A DNA stretch of 54,741 nucleotides, from positions 1-54,741 of the forward strand of contig NZ_JADEXR010000029.1 of the NCBI RefSeq assembly GCF_015206995.1. The letters run 5' to 3'. Numbering within the stretch: position 1 is the first letter of the stretch; each line of letters opens with the position of its first letter. Made by a program: the position numbers and the translations under genes. Source of the stretch: an aff. Roholtiella sp. LEGE 12411. Its GTDB lineage: Bacteria > Cyanobacteriota > Cyanobacteriia > Cyanobacteriales > Nostocaceae. Below are positions 1 to 8,149 of the stretch, one piece after another. The notes under the pieces were generated by a model that ran no database searches, was not told the DNA's origin, and was given only the letters and a program-made list of their open reading frames with translations.

Positions 1-28
1 GCCCCATGCCCCATGCCCCATGCCCCAT
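1..28. repeat. Heptamer tandem array (GCCCCAT)x4
   Basis: Four perfect copies of GCCCCAT open the window, so the array may continue to the left. It matches the short tandemly repeated heptanucleotides (STRR) known from heterocystous cyanobacteria. It lies just beyond the stop codon of the first gene. Confidence 0.9.
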
Positions 29-38
29 AACTAATTTA

Positions 39-824
39 TCAATCTTTAGGAGGAAATATAATTTTCTGATTACCTTCACTAGTTTTAATTACCTTTCCTC
101 CTAACACCTCGATTTCTCTAATTGCTCGTTTCCGTGTTTTCTCATCAACTGGATTATTAAAAACCATTGCCCAGGTAGAAATTTGAGCGTATTTACTGTT
201 AGGATTTCGCTTCAAGAATTCAGCAGTTCTTTGGGAATTAGTAGCTATTAATTGACTCTCTGTATCAGAGAATTTACTAGCCCAGTTTGCCGCTGTTGCA
301 AACGATTGCTGAGCCGCTTGAGCATTTCCTAAAAACAATAATTCATCAATTCCTTTATAACGCCACACATAATAAGACCTTTGGGGAACCCAAGGAGATA
401 GTGATTTTAAACCTTTCTCCGTTAATGCGATCGCTCTTTCTGGCATACCAGCATACATTGAAGTACTCATCGAAAGACTTAGATAAGATTTTAAAAATCG
501 TGGATCTCGCTTTAAAATTACTTCAAAATATTCTGGACTAAGACTGTAACCAGTTTGAGCACGAACCTCATCATCACCGAAATATTGTAAAAAATTAAGA
601 TATACCCAATCTGCGATTAAATTATCATAACCAAAACTGGGCATTTTATTGAGTAATTTTAGCCGCAGAGCTTCTGATTTAATATCTTTTTCTAGAGTTT
701 CTAAAGAGACGTTTTGTTGGTTAGTTAGCAATTTTTGTAGTCGGGAGAATTGAATCAAACCGACTCCTATGAAACACAAACAGATTACAAAAGGTGTGGT
801 AATAGCTTTACTAAATAACAACAT
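39..824 (-). CDS. Membrane-anchored hypothetical protein with helical repeat character
   Basis: A 261-residue protein of unknown function. I chose the ATG at 824 over a TTG nine codons upstream because it directly precedes a hydrophobic segment (about residues 5-25, AITTPFVICLCFIGVGLIQF) that would be a signal anchor. The rest is soluble, rich in aromatic residues and alpha-helical, with TPR-like spacing around residues 90-180 (SPEYFEVILKRDPRF, ERAIALTEKGLKSL, AQAAQQSFATAANWASKF). I infer a periplasm-facing or thylakoid-lumen-facing scaffold. No enzymatic motif is visible. It carries the first HIP1 site of the window. The family is not recognised with certainty, although its features are common in cyanobacterial proteins of unknown function. 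Confidence 0.75.
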   Translation of the reverse strand: MLLFSKAITTPFVICLCFIGVGLIQFSRLQKLLTNQQNVSLETLEKDIKSEALRLKLLNKMPSFGYDNLIADWVYLNFLQYFGDDEVRAQTGYSLSPEYFEVILKRDPRFLKSYLSLSMSTSMYAGMPERAIALTEKGLKSLSPWVPQRSYYVWRYKGIDELLFLGNAQAAQQSFATAANWASKFSDTESQLIATNSQRTAEFLKRNPNSKYAQISTWAMVFNNPVDEKTRKRAIREIEVLGGKVIKTSEGNQKIIFPPKD

Positions 825-1255
825 GTTTTTTACCTTTATCCGTATAATCAAACTATTGTATACAATATTACTTTCAATAGCTTTGTCGGGAATCTATTAA
901 GACAAGTGCTTTTTAAGTACATACTGTAAACTTTTGTAAAAAGCTTGTAACGTTTGATCTATGTTGCTGTGACGGAAATTCACCAGCTTGACTTCAATAC
1001 CTATTGCTTCCCTGATTGGAGTAGAAAATAGTAAACGAGCAACTTGAGTAAGTATACAAAAATTTAGGCTAGCTTTATTTTCTCTTGTCTGCATCAGCTC
1101 TTATAGAGCCTAATTGCACTGAGTTTTAAAAATACTTCTTAATCATTAAGTTGTTTAAACTTTACTTACTTTTATCAAGTAAAGTCAGTATAACTTTCAA
1201 CATCATCTAAAATAATATTTTGTTCTTAATTCAAACCTATCACCTTTAAAATCTC
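825..1255. other. Intergenic stretch without a convincing gene
   Basis: The 431-bp gap between the divergent first and second genes is AT-rich. A 65-codon minus-strand frame (897-1094) lies in it but has no recognisable domain. The gap probably holds the promoters of both flanking genes; I cannot place them. Confidence 0.5.
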
Positions 1256-1756
1256 ATGGTAAATACTGTTAGGGAAAACACGGAAAGCAATGGTCAAGGT
1301 AGCGAAAGCAAGGAATATAATGGCCAAGTTAGCAAGGCAAGCCTTAAATTTAAAGAGAAACTCAACGATAAAAAAGGATTTAATCTTGAAGACGTTATTG
1401 ACGCTATCAAGATAGCCATAGTTGATGTTATTGAATTAGACATTACTACTTGGGTTCCAGAATCATCTAATCAGTTAGACCACGAACCACAAAATGAGCC
1501 AGAAATAGCCAAGCCAGGTAATCGTATGTATACGGTTATTAACCTAATTGATGGCACTATAACAAATGAAGTTGGTAGTCAATTTATTGGTACTGGCCCC
1601 TACACAGAACTTCGTGAATTTCATTTAAGTCAAGTGAAAGAAAGCCGGGATATCATTCAGAAAAATATAGAAAGTGTACGGAAGTTGTACGAAATTCTTA
1701 CAGAAGTTCTTAAATCTCGTAAAAGTTCACAACAACCTACACTTAATAAATCTTAA
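1256..1756 (+). CDS. Unrecognised small acidic/helical protein, first of a three-gene group
   Basis: A 166-residue protein I do not recognise. The first 30 residues are polar and low-complexity (VRENTESNGQGSESKEYNGQ). A short helical stretch (FNLEDVIDAIKIAIVDVIELDITTW) follows, then a segment with a likely beta hairpin (RMYTVINLIDGTITNEVG), then a long amphipathic C-terminal helix (about residues 120-160) that may be a coiled coil. It has no signal peptide or membrane segment. It precedes two genes in the same direction by 136 bp. No HIP1 site occurs in it or its two neighbours, which is unusual for this genome. The start is the first in-frame ATG. Confidence 0.6.
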   Translation: MVNTVRENTESNGQGSESKEYNGQVSKASLKFKEKLNDKKGFNLEDVIDAIKIAIVDVIELDITTWVPESSNQLDHEPQNEPEIAKPGNRMYTVINLIDGTITNEVGSQFIGTGPYTELREFHLSQVKESRDIIQKNIESVRKLYEILTEVLKSRKSSQQPTLNKS

Positions 1757-1892
1757 GTCCTTTTTAGTTAATTAAATTTCAATTAAACTACCTACAGCAA
1801 CAGCAATTTAGCTATAGGTTAGTTTGTTTGGGTATCCAACATCAAATGCAACGCTACAGCCAGATTAGTTTAAAAATTAAAAGCGTATCACT

Positions 1893-2756
1893 ATGGTTGA
1901 TAAAGTTAATAAAACTCAAGCTCAAGCTCAAGAATTATTAGACAATTTAGTGAAGTCTGTACGGACACTACTCGATGACATCACAGCCTTAGAAGTGAAT
2001 ACAATGGTTGTAGATCAGATTACTGGCGCCAAGTTTAATGCTTGGAAGACATATCAAGAAATTTACTCCATAAATGACAAAGACTATTTTGATATAAAAA
2101 ACATTCCAGAAGAAGGTTCTCAAGGTCAAGACTTACGTAAGCGTTATAAAAGTCTCTTTGAACAACTTGAAAGAGAATATTTTTACATTCTCATCGATAA
2201 CTATCTTAACAAGGATTCAAAGTTTTATAATCCGCAGGATGACAGAGTAAGAAGATATCAGGAACGCCTGGAATATTTGAAGACGACTAAAGGGAAGATG
2301 GTTGAAAGTGATGAGAAATATATACAGTTAGCTGAGCCGATACTTCCGGCTCCGTCTCCTGTTGTGGATAAAAAAGATAAGAATAATAAATCTTCAGATG
2401 AAACAGAGAAAATTAATCAAGAAAATTGGATAAAAAATTGTACAGAAATTCGTAAACTCTTTAGTCATGATGAATTTCTCCGCAGCCTTCGGAAAATTTC
2501 TGAACTTAAAGCTGCACTTGATAGTGGTGATGTTACAAGCACCAACATCGATCTTATTTATGCCCAAACAGTCATGCAGTTAGACGGAGATATTATCAGC
2601 CGTTATCATAAACAACTCTTTGAGGAAGACGAAGAAACAAAAGATTTAATCATTCAAATACATAAAGAAGGAGTAGTTGCTGGAGAGAAACAGTGGCGTG
2701 GAACATTAGATTTTCTAATTAATTTGATAAAGGGTATCGCCAATATAGCTCGATAA
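1893..2756 (+). CDS. Unrecognised soluble helical protein, second of a three-gene group
   Basis: A 287-residue, highly charged and mostly helical protein with no family I can name. The N-terminal 60 residues are heptad-like (KTQAQAQELLDNLVKSVRTLL). A Lys/Asp-rich linker lies near residues 155-175 (KKDKNNKSSDETEKIN). The C-terminus ends in a short hydrophobic amphipathic helix (GTLDFLINLIKGIANIAR) that could touch a membrane or a partner. Its TAA stop shares one base with the ATG of the next gene (TAATG), so the two are very probably translationally coupled and their products may interact. The coding sequence is AT-rich and HIP1-free. Confidence 0.65.
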   Translation: MVDKVNKTQAQAQELLDNLVKSVRTLLDDITALEVNTMVVDQITGAKFNAWKTYQEIYSINDKDYFDIKNIPEEGSQGQDLRKRYKSLFEQLEREYFYILIDNYLNKDSKFYNPQDDRVRRYQERLEYLKTTKGKMVESDEKYIQLAEPILPAPSPVVDKKDKNNKSSDETEKINQENWIKNCTEIRKLFSHDEFLRSLRKISELKAALDSGDVTSTNIDLIYAQTVMQLDGDIISRYHKQLFEEDEETKDLIIQIHKEGVVAGEKQWRGTLDFLINLIKGIANIAR

Positions 2757-3697
2757 TGAACGTCAATAGCACACATCTAGATAATCAAGTTAATGTTATA
2801 CTTTCTTCTTTTTTACAAATTGCTCAAGGTACTTCTTTTGAGCTAAAAATTGAACAAGCACAATATAGTTTTTACTTAAATGAGACAGTTGTAGAACAGA
2901 TTCAGCTAGCACAAAAAATGGGTTCTTCTTTGTATGTTCCGCCAAGTTTGCTAGTTCCTCTTTGGTACTGTGCTATCTTCAGCAACCATGCTGTTGATGT
3001 GCGTGGGAGGGAACCCGAAATTGTCAGAAAACACGTTAGAACTTTTGATGTTATTTTTATACTCAATCTTCTAAAATTATTTTTGAGTAAATCTCTACAA
3101 GATAAAACAACCCTACAGTGTGGACTCACGTTTAATTCTTACTACAAAACAGCTACATCACCTTTAATCGATTATAAAGACCAAGATATTGTTTTGCAAA
3201 GCACCATTATTCTTAATGGTGATATATTGCATAAAATTCGGCGAGATTTTCTCCAAAATTCTAACTGCTCGGTAATTATCTCTGCTCATTATTGGCTCAC
3301 TGAACAATTACTAAATTACTTTCGCAATAACTTAAGTTTACTAACTTGGGAGCTAGCTTCGCTCTTTCCAGCGGGTTTTTTAGCCTGGAAATTACATTTA
3401 GTAAAACAAGTTGGAGTTTCGTTATCAATATTTGCCTGGTTAGGAATATTTATAGTATTTGTTATTATCCGCTACTTGCTTGTTAATCAACTTCAAAAAT
3501 GGACTTCCATTAACTCTAAATATCTAAATTGGCTGGTATGGGGAATCACTTGTCTCACGCCTAGTATTTTTCTGAATTATACTGATTTATTATTGTTGCT
3601 TTTTTTGTTACTTCTGGGGCCTTTATTGGAACGTATTTTTAGCTTTATCCTGTCGCAAGTTGGTAAACGTATTATACGTTGGCTACTGTATTCATAA
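2756..3697 (+). CDS. Unrecognised membrane protein, third of a three-gene group
   Basis: A 313-residue protein of unknown family. Residues 1-195 are predicted soluble. The C-terminal third holds about four hydrophobic spans (near 200-218, 222-244, 256-275 and 276-300), the last very leucine-rich, followed by a basic tail (GKRIIRW). The gene overlaps its upstream neighbour by one base (TAATG). A membrane protein coupled to a soluble helical partner suggests a two- or three-component membrane-associated complex; this is inference only. A DNA-level hairpin (3743-3760) follows. No HIP1 sites are present. Confidence 0.65.
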   Translation: MNVNSTHLDNQVNVILSSFLQIAQGTSFELKIEQAQYSFYLNETVVEQIQLAQKMGSSLYVPPSLLVPLWYCAIFSNHAVDVRGREPEIVRKHVRTFDVIFILNLLKLFLSKSLQDKTTLQCGLTFNSYYKTATSPLIDYKDQDIVLQSTIILNGDILHKIRRDFLQNSNCSVIISAHYWLTEQLLNYFRNNLSLLTWELASLFPAGFLAWKLHLVKQVGVSLSIFAWLGIFIVFVIIRYLLVNQLQKWTSINSKYLNWLVWGITCLTPSIFLNYTDLLLLLFLLLLGPLLERIFSFILSQVGKRIIRWLLYS

Positions 3698-3742
3698 GTA
3701 TTTTTAACAGGTTGCGGCGTTCCTCTCCCTGGGTACTGAGGA

Positions 3743-3760
3743 TTGGGAAAACATTCCCAA
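3743..3760. terminator. Hairpin downstream of the unknown operon
   Basis: TTGGGAA, loop AACA, TTCCCAA: a perfect 7-bp stem 46 bp after the stop. There is no clear T-run, so termination is only possible. Confidence 0.35.
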
Positions 3761-3862
3761 ATATGTTTGGGATTAAAGCCTCTTCCATAATTTTTCATTT
3801 GAATACCACTACCCTAATCCCCAGTTTCTTTTACACAATTTTTTTGAATGACAATACCCTTA

Positions 3863-4088
3863 TAGGACTTACCCTTTCAAGGTGATTCGTAAAATAAGAT
3901 TGTTTTTTCTCAGCGTTCTGTGTCTTGAAAAGTTCAGAGCGCTGGTTTCCGGCGCTCCGACTTTTCGCTGTGCCTGTGCGGTTAAAAGTAATTTATCTAA
4001 CCCCAGAGGCGCAGAGAACACAGAGGTAAGAAATAAAAAGGGGATTTTTGGAGCCATATTTTTACCCACCTTGAAAGGGCTTGTCCTA
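3863..4088. mobile_element. Non-autonomous inverted-repeat element (MITE-like) with 5-bp target duplication
   Basis: The left end 3863-3884 begins TAGGACTTACCCTTTC; the reverse complement of the right end 4067-4088 begins TAGGACAAGCCCTTTC. The 22-bp inverted repeats differ at three positions. The 5-bp word CCTTA flanks both sides directly (3858-3862 and 4089-4093), which fits a target-site duplication. The 226-bp interior has no real coding capacity, although open frames cross it on both strands, and contains a nested GAGCGC/GCGCTC hairpin at 3937-3957. The tip resembles those of two other elements in this window. Confidence 0.75.
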
Positions 4089-4108
4089 CCTTAGTATTGT
4101 TAGGCTTT

Positions 4109-5326
4109 TTATTTTTTTAAAAGTTGCCAGCATTGCTGAGCGATCGCCCAATCTTCTTGAGTATGAATTACTAATACTCGTACCGCTGAGTCAGAGGTAG
4201 CAATATCCTCATCAACAGGCTGCTGCTGATTTTTCTCAGGATCTAGTTTCAGTCCCAAAAATCCAAAGGCTTCACAGGCGGCTTGGCGAATTCCCGCAGA
4301 GTGTTCACCTACACCAGCAGTGAATACCAAAGCATCTAATCCCCCAAGACTGGCGAGCATTGCACCGATACCAGCCCGCAAGCGATGTACGTAGATATCC
4401 CAGGCCAATTGAGCGCGGTAGTTACCTTGAGCGATCGCCTCAATTACTTGGGGCAAATCACTAGATACCCCCGAAATTCCTCGTAGACCAGAAGCTTTAT
4501 TTAGAACATAATCTAGTCTTTCGGCTGAGTAATTAGATTGCCGTAATAGGTGAATTAAAATCCCCGGATCAAGAGAACCAGAACGACTACCCATCATCAA
4601 TCCATCCAAGGGCGTAAAGCCCATAGTAGTATCAATACTGCGACCGTTTTTAATCGCTGCCAAAGAGCAGCCGTTGCCTAGATGACAGGTAATGATCCGC
4701 AGAGATGCTAAATCTCGACCGAGTATATGGGCAGCACGTTGAGAACAGTATTGGTGACTAATGCCATGAAACCCGTAGCGACGGATACCTTGCTCTATCC
4801 ACTCATAAGGGCCGGGATAGATTGCTGCTGCCTCCGGTAAAGTAGCATGAAATCCGGTATCAAATACTGCTATTTGGGTTACATTTTCCAAGCTTTTCTC
4901 AATGGCTTCTATGCCTTCTAAAGCGGCTGGATTATGTGCTGGAGCTAGATTAGAAAGACGAGCGATCGCCTTTTTGACATCCTCCGTAATTACCACACTA
5001 TGTCGGTAATCTTGTCCGCCATGCACCACGCGATGCCCTACTACATCGATTTCTGACAACTGACCGATCACTTTGGTAGCACCGCGACTGAGAGTATAGA
5101 GCATATAGGCAACATGTGCCTGTCGAGAATCGCCATAAATTGATTCTTGCAGCGTTTCACCCGTCGCCGTCTTCACCTCAATTTCTGCCACACCCCGATC
5201 TTGAGTCCAGTTGACTTTTCCTTGCCAAAGAGGCTGGAGTGCTTGGTTAGGGAGAGCTTCATCTGTAATTTCATACAGACAGCTTTTTTGACTGCTTGAT
5301 CCGGCATTCAATATGAGTACTTTCAT
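4109..5326 (-). CDS. ackA: Acetate kinase
   Basis: Catalyses acetyl phosphate + ADP to acetate + ATP in the cytoplasm. The 405-residue length is normal for the family. Visible signatures are the N-terminal phosphate-binding NAGSSSQK (residues 7-14), HRVVHGG near residue 100, FDTGFHATLP near 150, HLGNGCS near 210 and GVGEHS near 340. The ATG at 5326 is the natural start. A phosphoketolase on the same strand (at 14.8-17.2 kb) would supply its acetyl phosphate, so acetate and ATP production in the dark is a likely role. The gene is divergent from a small secreted-protein gene across only 98 bp, so the two share a promoter region. Confidence 0.97.
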   Translation of the reverse strand: MKVLILNAGSSSQKSCLYEITDEALPNQALQPLWQGKVNWTQDRGVAEIEVKTATGETLQESIYGDSRQAHVAYMLYTLSRGATKVIGQLSEIDVVGHRVVHGGQDYRHSVVITEDVKKAIARLSNLAPAHNPAALEGIEAIEKSLENVTQIAVFDTGFHATLPEAAAIYPGPYEWIEQGIRRYGFHGISHQYCSQRAAHILGRDLASLRIITCHLGNGCSLAAIKNGRSIDTTMGFTPLDGLMMGSRSGSLDPGILIHLLRQSNYSAERLDYVLNKASGLRGISGVSSDLPQVIEAIAQGNYRAQLAWDIYVHRLRAGIGAMLASLGGLDALVFTAGVGEHSAGIRQAACEAFGFLGLKLDPEKNQQQPVDEDIATSDSAVRVLVIHTQEDWAIAQQCWQLLKK

Positions 5327-5424
5327 ACTTTTGCATCACTTACGTTTGTGAACTCTGAACTACATAATCGCTAATTTCAAGTAATTAATAAATTTATTAC
5401 CAATAGTCTAGGAAAAGCAAAAAC

Positions 5425-5775
5425 GTGAAAGGTTTCAAGAAGCTATCCTCAATCGTATTGCTACTATTAGCCTTTACCTATCCGCCTACTTTGGCTCAAG
5501 CCAAGGATAGTAGTCTGAATAATGTTCATAGTGAGCATCATGAGTCAGAAACAAATTTAGTTGAGGGTACAACTGGCGAGCTTTTACTAACTCAACGACG
5601 GACTAGACGACATTACTATAGACAGCGGAATCGACAACATTACTATGGAAGGCGGCGGAATCGACGACATTCTTATCGAAGAAGTCATCGTTCTGGACAA
5701 TACTATCGTCATGGACAATGGGAACTTATGCGCGATCGTCATGGAAGATTAATGTATGAGTGGCAGCGATTTTAA
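5425..5775 (+). CDS. Secreted Arg/Tyr/His-rich small protein, paralog 1
   Basis: A 116-residue protein with a clear signal peptide (KKLSSIVLLLLAFTYPPTLAQA, cleavage probably after AQA). A short acidic spacer (HSEHHESETNLVEG) and the motif LLLTQRR follow. The mature C-terminal half is dominated by Arg, Tyr and His (RRHYYRQRNRQHYY and similar). The start is a GTG at 5425, supported by alignment with the ATG of the paralog at 6565 (both read MKGF[K/R]KLSSIV) and by an AGGAAAAG stretch upstream. The family is unknown to me. A strongly cationic exported protein could bind polysaccharide, nucleic acid or membranes; that is inference. Confidence 0.75.
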   Translation: MKGFKKLSSIVLLLLAFTYPPTLAQAKDSSLNNVHSEHHESETNLVEGTTGELLLTQRRTRRHYYRQRNRQHYYGRRRNRRHSYRRSHRSGQYYRHGQWELMRDRHGRLMYEWQRF

Positions 5776-6115
5776 TGATTGATGCTTAACTCAATCTCAT
5801 TTCTCCGTGTCCTGTGTCTTGGAAAGTGACGCTCCTGCTGCGCTAACTGATGCCTACGGCGGTACTCCTTTTATACGGGATGCTCCGCAAACGGAGAACC
5901 CGCAGTGTAGCCGCCGCACCTTGCGGGATCTTGCTACAGAGTTTTGTGCGTGTCCTCTGTGGCAAGCTCCGTGAACGCGTCTACGTTCTTCGGTTCTTGT
6001 GCGTAAGTCCTGAGCGATTTCTAAAGTTAGTATCACTGTGCATTAAAAATATGCTTTATGGCAGTTGTCAATTGTCTGTAATATACCTTAGCTAGTTTGC
6101 TCATCATTTACCTTC
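5776..6115. other. Intergenic repeat-rich DNA
   Basis: Between the two paralogous secreted-protein genes. The sequence around 5805-6036 is GC-richer than its surroundings and full of short palindromes (for example CTCCGCAAACGGAG near 5884). It resembles dispersed cyanobacterial intergenic repeats. Two open frames cross it on opposite strands; neither encodes a recognisable protein. Confidence 0.5.
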
Positions 6116-6251
6116 TATAGGATTCCTATTTGATTTTTGAAAGAACTGCGTACACCTCTAACTCCCTTTTTTCCCATTTCCCATTCCCTATCCCCTATCC
6201 CCCATTCCCTGTCTCTACAAGTCAGTTCACGAATCAAATCGGATTACTATA
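6116..6251. mobile_element. 136-bp inverted-repeat element with heptamer core, copy 1
   Basis: The ends are TATAGGATTCCTATTTGATT (6116-6135) and, reversed, TATAGTAATCCGATTTGATT (6232-6251), matching at 17 of 20 positions. The middle is a degenerate heptamer array of the CCCATTC/CCCTATC type. A second copy lies in opposite orientation at 20465-20598. The outermost TA on each side could be a TA target duplication as made by IS630/mariner-type elements; this is inference. Confidence 0.7.
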
Positions 6252-6564
6252 TGTGTTAATTGATATAAGAATTTTTAATTGTTTTGCTGATAAAACTGCT
6301 GTGCTATTGATCAAAAAATACAAGCTGTAATATCGAGGCTAACCCTGTATTCATAGACTATGTTATCAAAATTATTTGTTTTAAAGATGCTCAAAAAATG
6401 CAGGTTTTTATACAAAGATATTGGACTATCAACTGATAATTACACAGAGGTTTTTATGATCCATAACACCTCAATTAATGTAAAAAAAAAGTGTCTGATC
6501 TGTAATTCTTTGATTTAAAGGTATTTAATGAACTTATTACTTAAGTTTGAGTAGAAGCAAAAAC

Positions 6565-6912
6565 ATGAAAGGTTTCAGGAAGCTGTCTTCAATCGTGATC
6601 TTGCTATTTGCCTTCGCGTATCCGCCTTCATTAGCTGAAGCAAAAGATACTTCTGTGAGCAATGATCTCAATGAACAGAGTAATGTGGCAGAAACTAACT
6701 TAGTTGGAGGTAACACTGAAGAAGTTTTAATTACTCAAAGGCGTAATGGACGACGAGTTTATAGAGGCTCACGATATAGACGACGAGTTTATAGACGTTC
6801 CCGGTACAGGCGATCGCAGTATAGACGACCAGTTTATAGGCGCTCGCAGTATAAACGCTCGCAGTACAGGCGATCGCAGTATAGACGACCAGTTTATATA
6901 AGACTAAATTGA
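6565..6912 (+). CDS. Secreted Arg/Tyr-rich small protein, paralog 2
   Basis: A 115-residue paralog of the protein at 5425-5775. It shares the signal peptide (MKGFRKLSSIVILLFAFAYPP, then SLAEA), an acidic spacer, the motif VLITQRR, and even about 20 bases of the leader (AGAAGCAAAAACATG). I chose the ATG at 6565 over a TTG six codons upstream because of this alignment. The C-terminus is nearly all Tyr-Arg-Arg repeats (RRSQYRRPVYRRSQYKRSQY). A 34-bp segment is repeated exactly (6805-6838 and 6865-6898), each copy carrying a HIP1 site, so the tail grew by DNA duplication. It lacks the C-terminal Trp-containing segment of paralog 1. Function unknown. Confidence 0.72.
   Translation: MKGFRKLSSIVILLFAFAYPPSLAEAKDTSVSNDLNEQSNVAETNLVGGNTEEVLITQRRNGRRVYRGSRYRRRVYRRSRYRRSQYRRPVYRRSQYKRSQYRRSQYRRPVYIRLN
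6805..6898 (+). repeat. Coding direct repeat with embedded HIP1
   Basis: A 34-bp sequence starting TACAGGCGATCGCAGTATAG occurs at 6805-6838 and again, identical, at 6865-6898, 60 bp apart and therefore in frame. It codes for YRRSQYRRPVY. Confidence 0.9.
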
Positions 6913-6993
6913 TGACATTTGAGGCAAGCACAAATAGCTAGTAGTTAGTGGTTGTTCCACTAACCACCAACTAATGATGAGCGTCATCTAGCC

Positions 6994-7998
6994 CTAATGG
7001 CTTACTACTACCTCTCCTTCAAGGCGAGCCAGTCTTTCTGCAAGAAGTTTTTCTAGATCTTCCAGCGCCTTGGTAAACCCTTTAATACCCTCTGCTAGTT
7101 TGTCAGATGCCATGCGATCAGTAGTGTGCATCTTGTCAAAAGTAGCCTTGTCGATGGATATTTTTTGAATTTGCAAGTTTGTTACCTTGGCGGGGTCGAG
7201 TTTGCGTGGTAGTTCGCCAATGGTTGCTTGTAATTCAGCCAACAGCGATGGAGAAATGGTTAGCAAGTCACAACCTGCGAGTTCGGTAATTTCGCCAATG
7301 TTGCGGAAGCTAGCTCCCATAACTTCGGTTTGATAACCGAATTTCTTGTAATAGTTGTAGATTGTGGTGACAGACAATACCCCTGGATCTTCGGCTGCTG
7401 GGTAACTATCGCGTCCGGTATCTTTCTTGTACCAGTCGAGAATCCGCCCAACGAAGGGAGAAATCAGAGTAATGCCAGCTTCTGCACAGGCGATCGCTTG
7501 GTGGAGGCCAAACAATAAGGTAAGGTTGCAGTGAATACCTTCTTTTTCGAGAACTTCCGCAGCGCGAATGCCTTCCCAGGTGGAGGCAATTTTAATGAGT
7601 ACGCGATCGCGGGAAACTCCAGCTGCTTTATATTGAGCAATTAACTCCCTTGCCTTGGTAAGGGTAGCTTCTGTATCGTAGGACAAGCGAGCATCTACTT
7701 CTGTAGACACCCTACCGGGGATAATTTGCAAAATCTTCAGTCCAAAGGCAACAGCCAAACGGTCAAAAGCTAGAGAAACCACCTGTGCTTGGGTGGCTCC
7801 AGTTCCAGCATCTTTCTTTGCCTGGAGTAAAGTTTGATCGACAATTTCCTGATATTCTGGCATCTGTGCCGCAGCAGTAATCAGAGAAGGATTGGTAGTA
7901 GCATCTTGGGGTTTGAACTTTTCAATCGCTTGGATATCCCCCGTATCTGCGACCACAACAGTCATTTTCCGCAATTGTTCTAGTAAACTCTTAGGCAT
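6994..7998 (-). CDS. tal: Transaldolase
   Basis: Transfers the dihydroxyacetone unit between sedoheptulose 7-phosphate and glyceraldehyde 3-phosphate in the non-oxidative pentose phosphate pathway (cytoplasm). It is 334 residues, the usual size of TalB-type enzymes. DATTNPSL (about 32-39) and the Schiff-base lysine in VLIKIAST (Lys136) are present, as are the downstream LLFG and ISPFVGR segments. The ATG at 7998 follows a good AAGGAG Shine-Dalgarno. It is followed upstream on the same strand by pyruvate kinase and GAPDH genes, so the three probably serve sugar catabolism together. Confidence 0.97.
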   Translation of the reverse strand: MPKSLLEQLRKMTVVVADTGDIQAIEKFKPQDATTNPSLITAAAQMPEYQEIVDQTLLQAKKDAGTGATQAQVVSLAFDRLAVAFGLKILQIIPGRVSTEVDARLSYDTEATLTKARELIAQYKAAGVSRDRVLIKIASTWEGIRAAEVLEKEGIHCNLTLLFGLHQAIACAEAGITLISPFVGRILDWYKKDTGRDSYPAAEDPGVLSVTTIYNYYKKFGYQTEVMGASFRNIGEITELAGCDLLTISPSLLAELQATIGELPRKLDPAKVTNLQIQKISIDKATFDKMHTTDRMASDKLAEGIKGFTKALEDLEKLLAERLARLEGEVVVSH

Positions 7999-8149
7999 AA
8001 ATACTCCTTGATTTTGATTTGTTTAGGACTTACTAATTTCCCTCTTGTTCACACTTTTTGCTGTTCCTTCAATTCTGATTCTGGCAATTTTTCTTAAACA
8101 TTGCCCAAGTTGGCTTGCTATCTTAAGCCTCGGTCTTATTCTAGGTGCG

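Noticed and set aside
897-1094. 65-codon minus-strand open frame
   Set aside because: No recognisable domain, no Shine-Dalgarno, and it lies in a promoter gap between divergent genes.
3869-4094. Open frames on both strands in this interval
   Set aside because: They are inside the inverted-repeat element 3863-4088; such elements often keep open frames on both strands by symmetry.
5850-6095. 81- and 60-codon frames on opposite strands
   Set aside because: They lie in palindromic intergenic repeat DNA and are not protein-like.
6731-6931. Minus-strand frame opposite the Arg/Tyr-rich gene
   Set aside because: It is the antisense of the YRR repeat and is explained by the repeat codons.
8022-8041. 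TTTAGGACTTACTAATTTCC upstream of tal resembles an element tip
   Set aside because: No inverted partner or flanking duplication found within the gap; at most a solo remnant.
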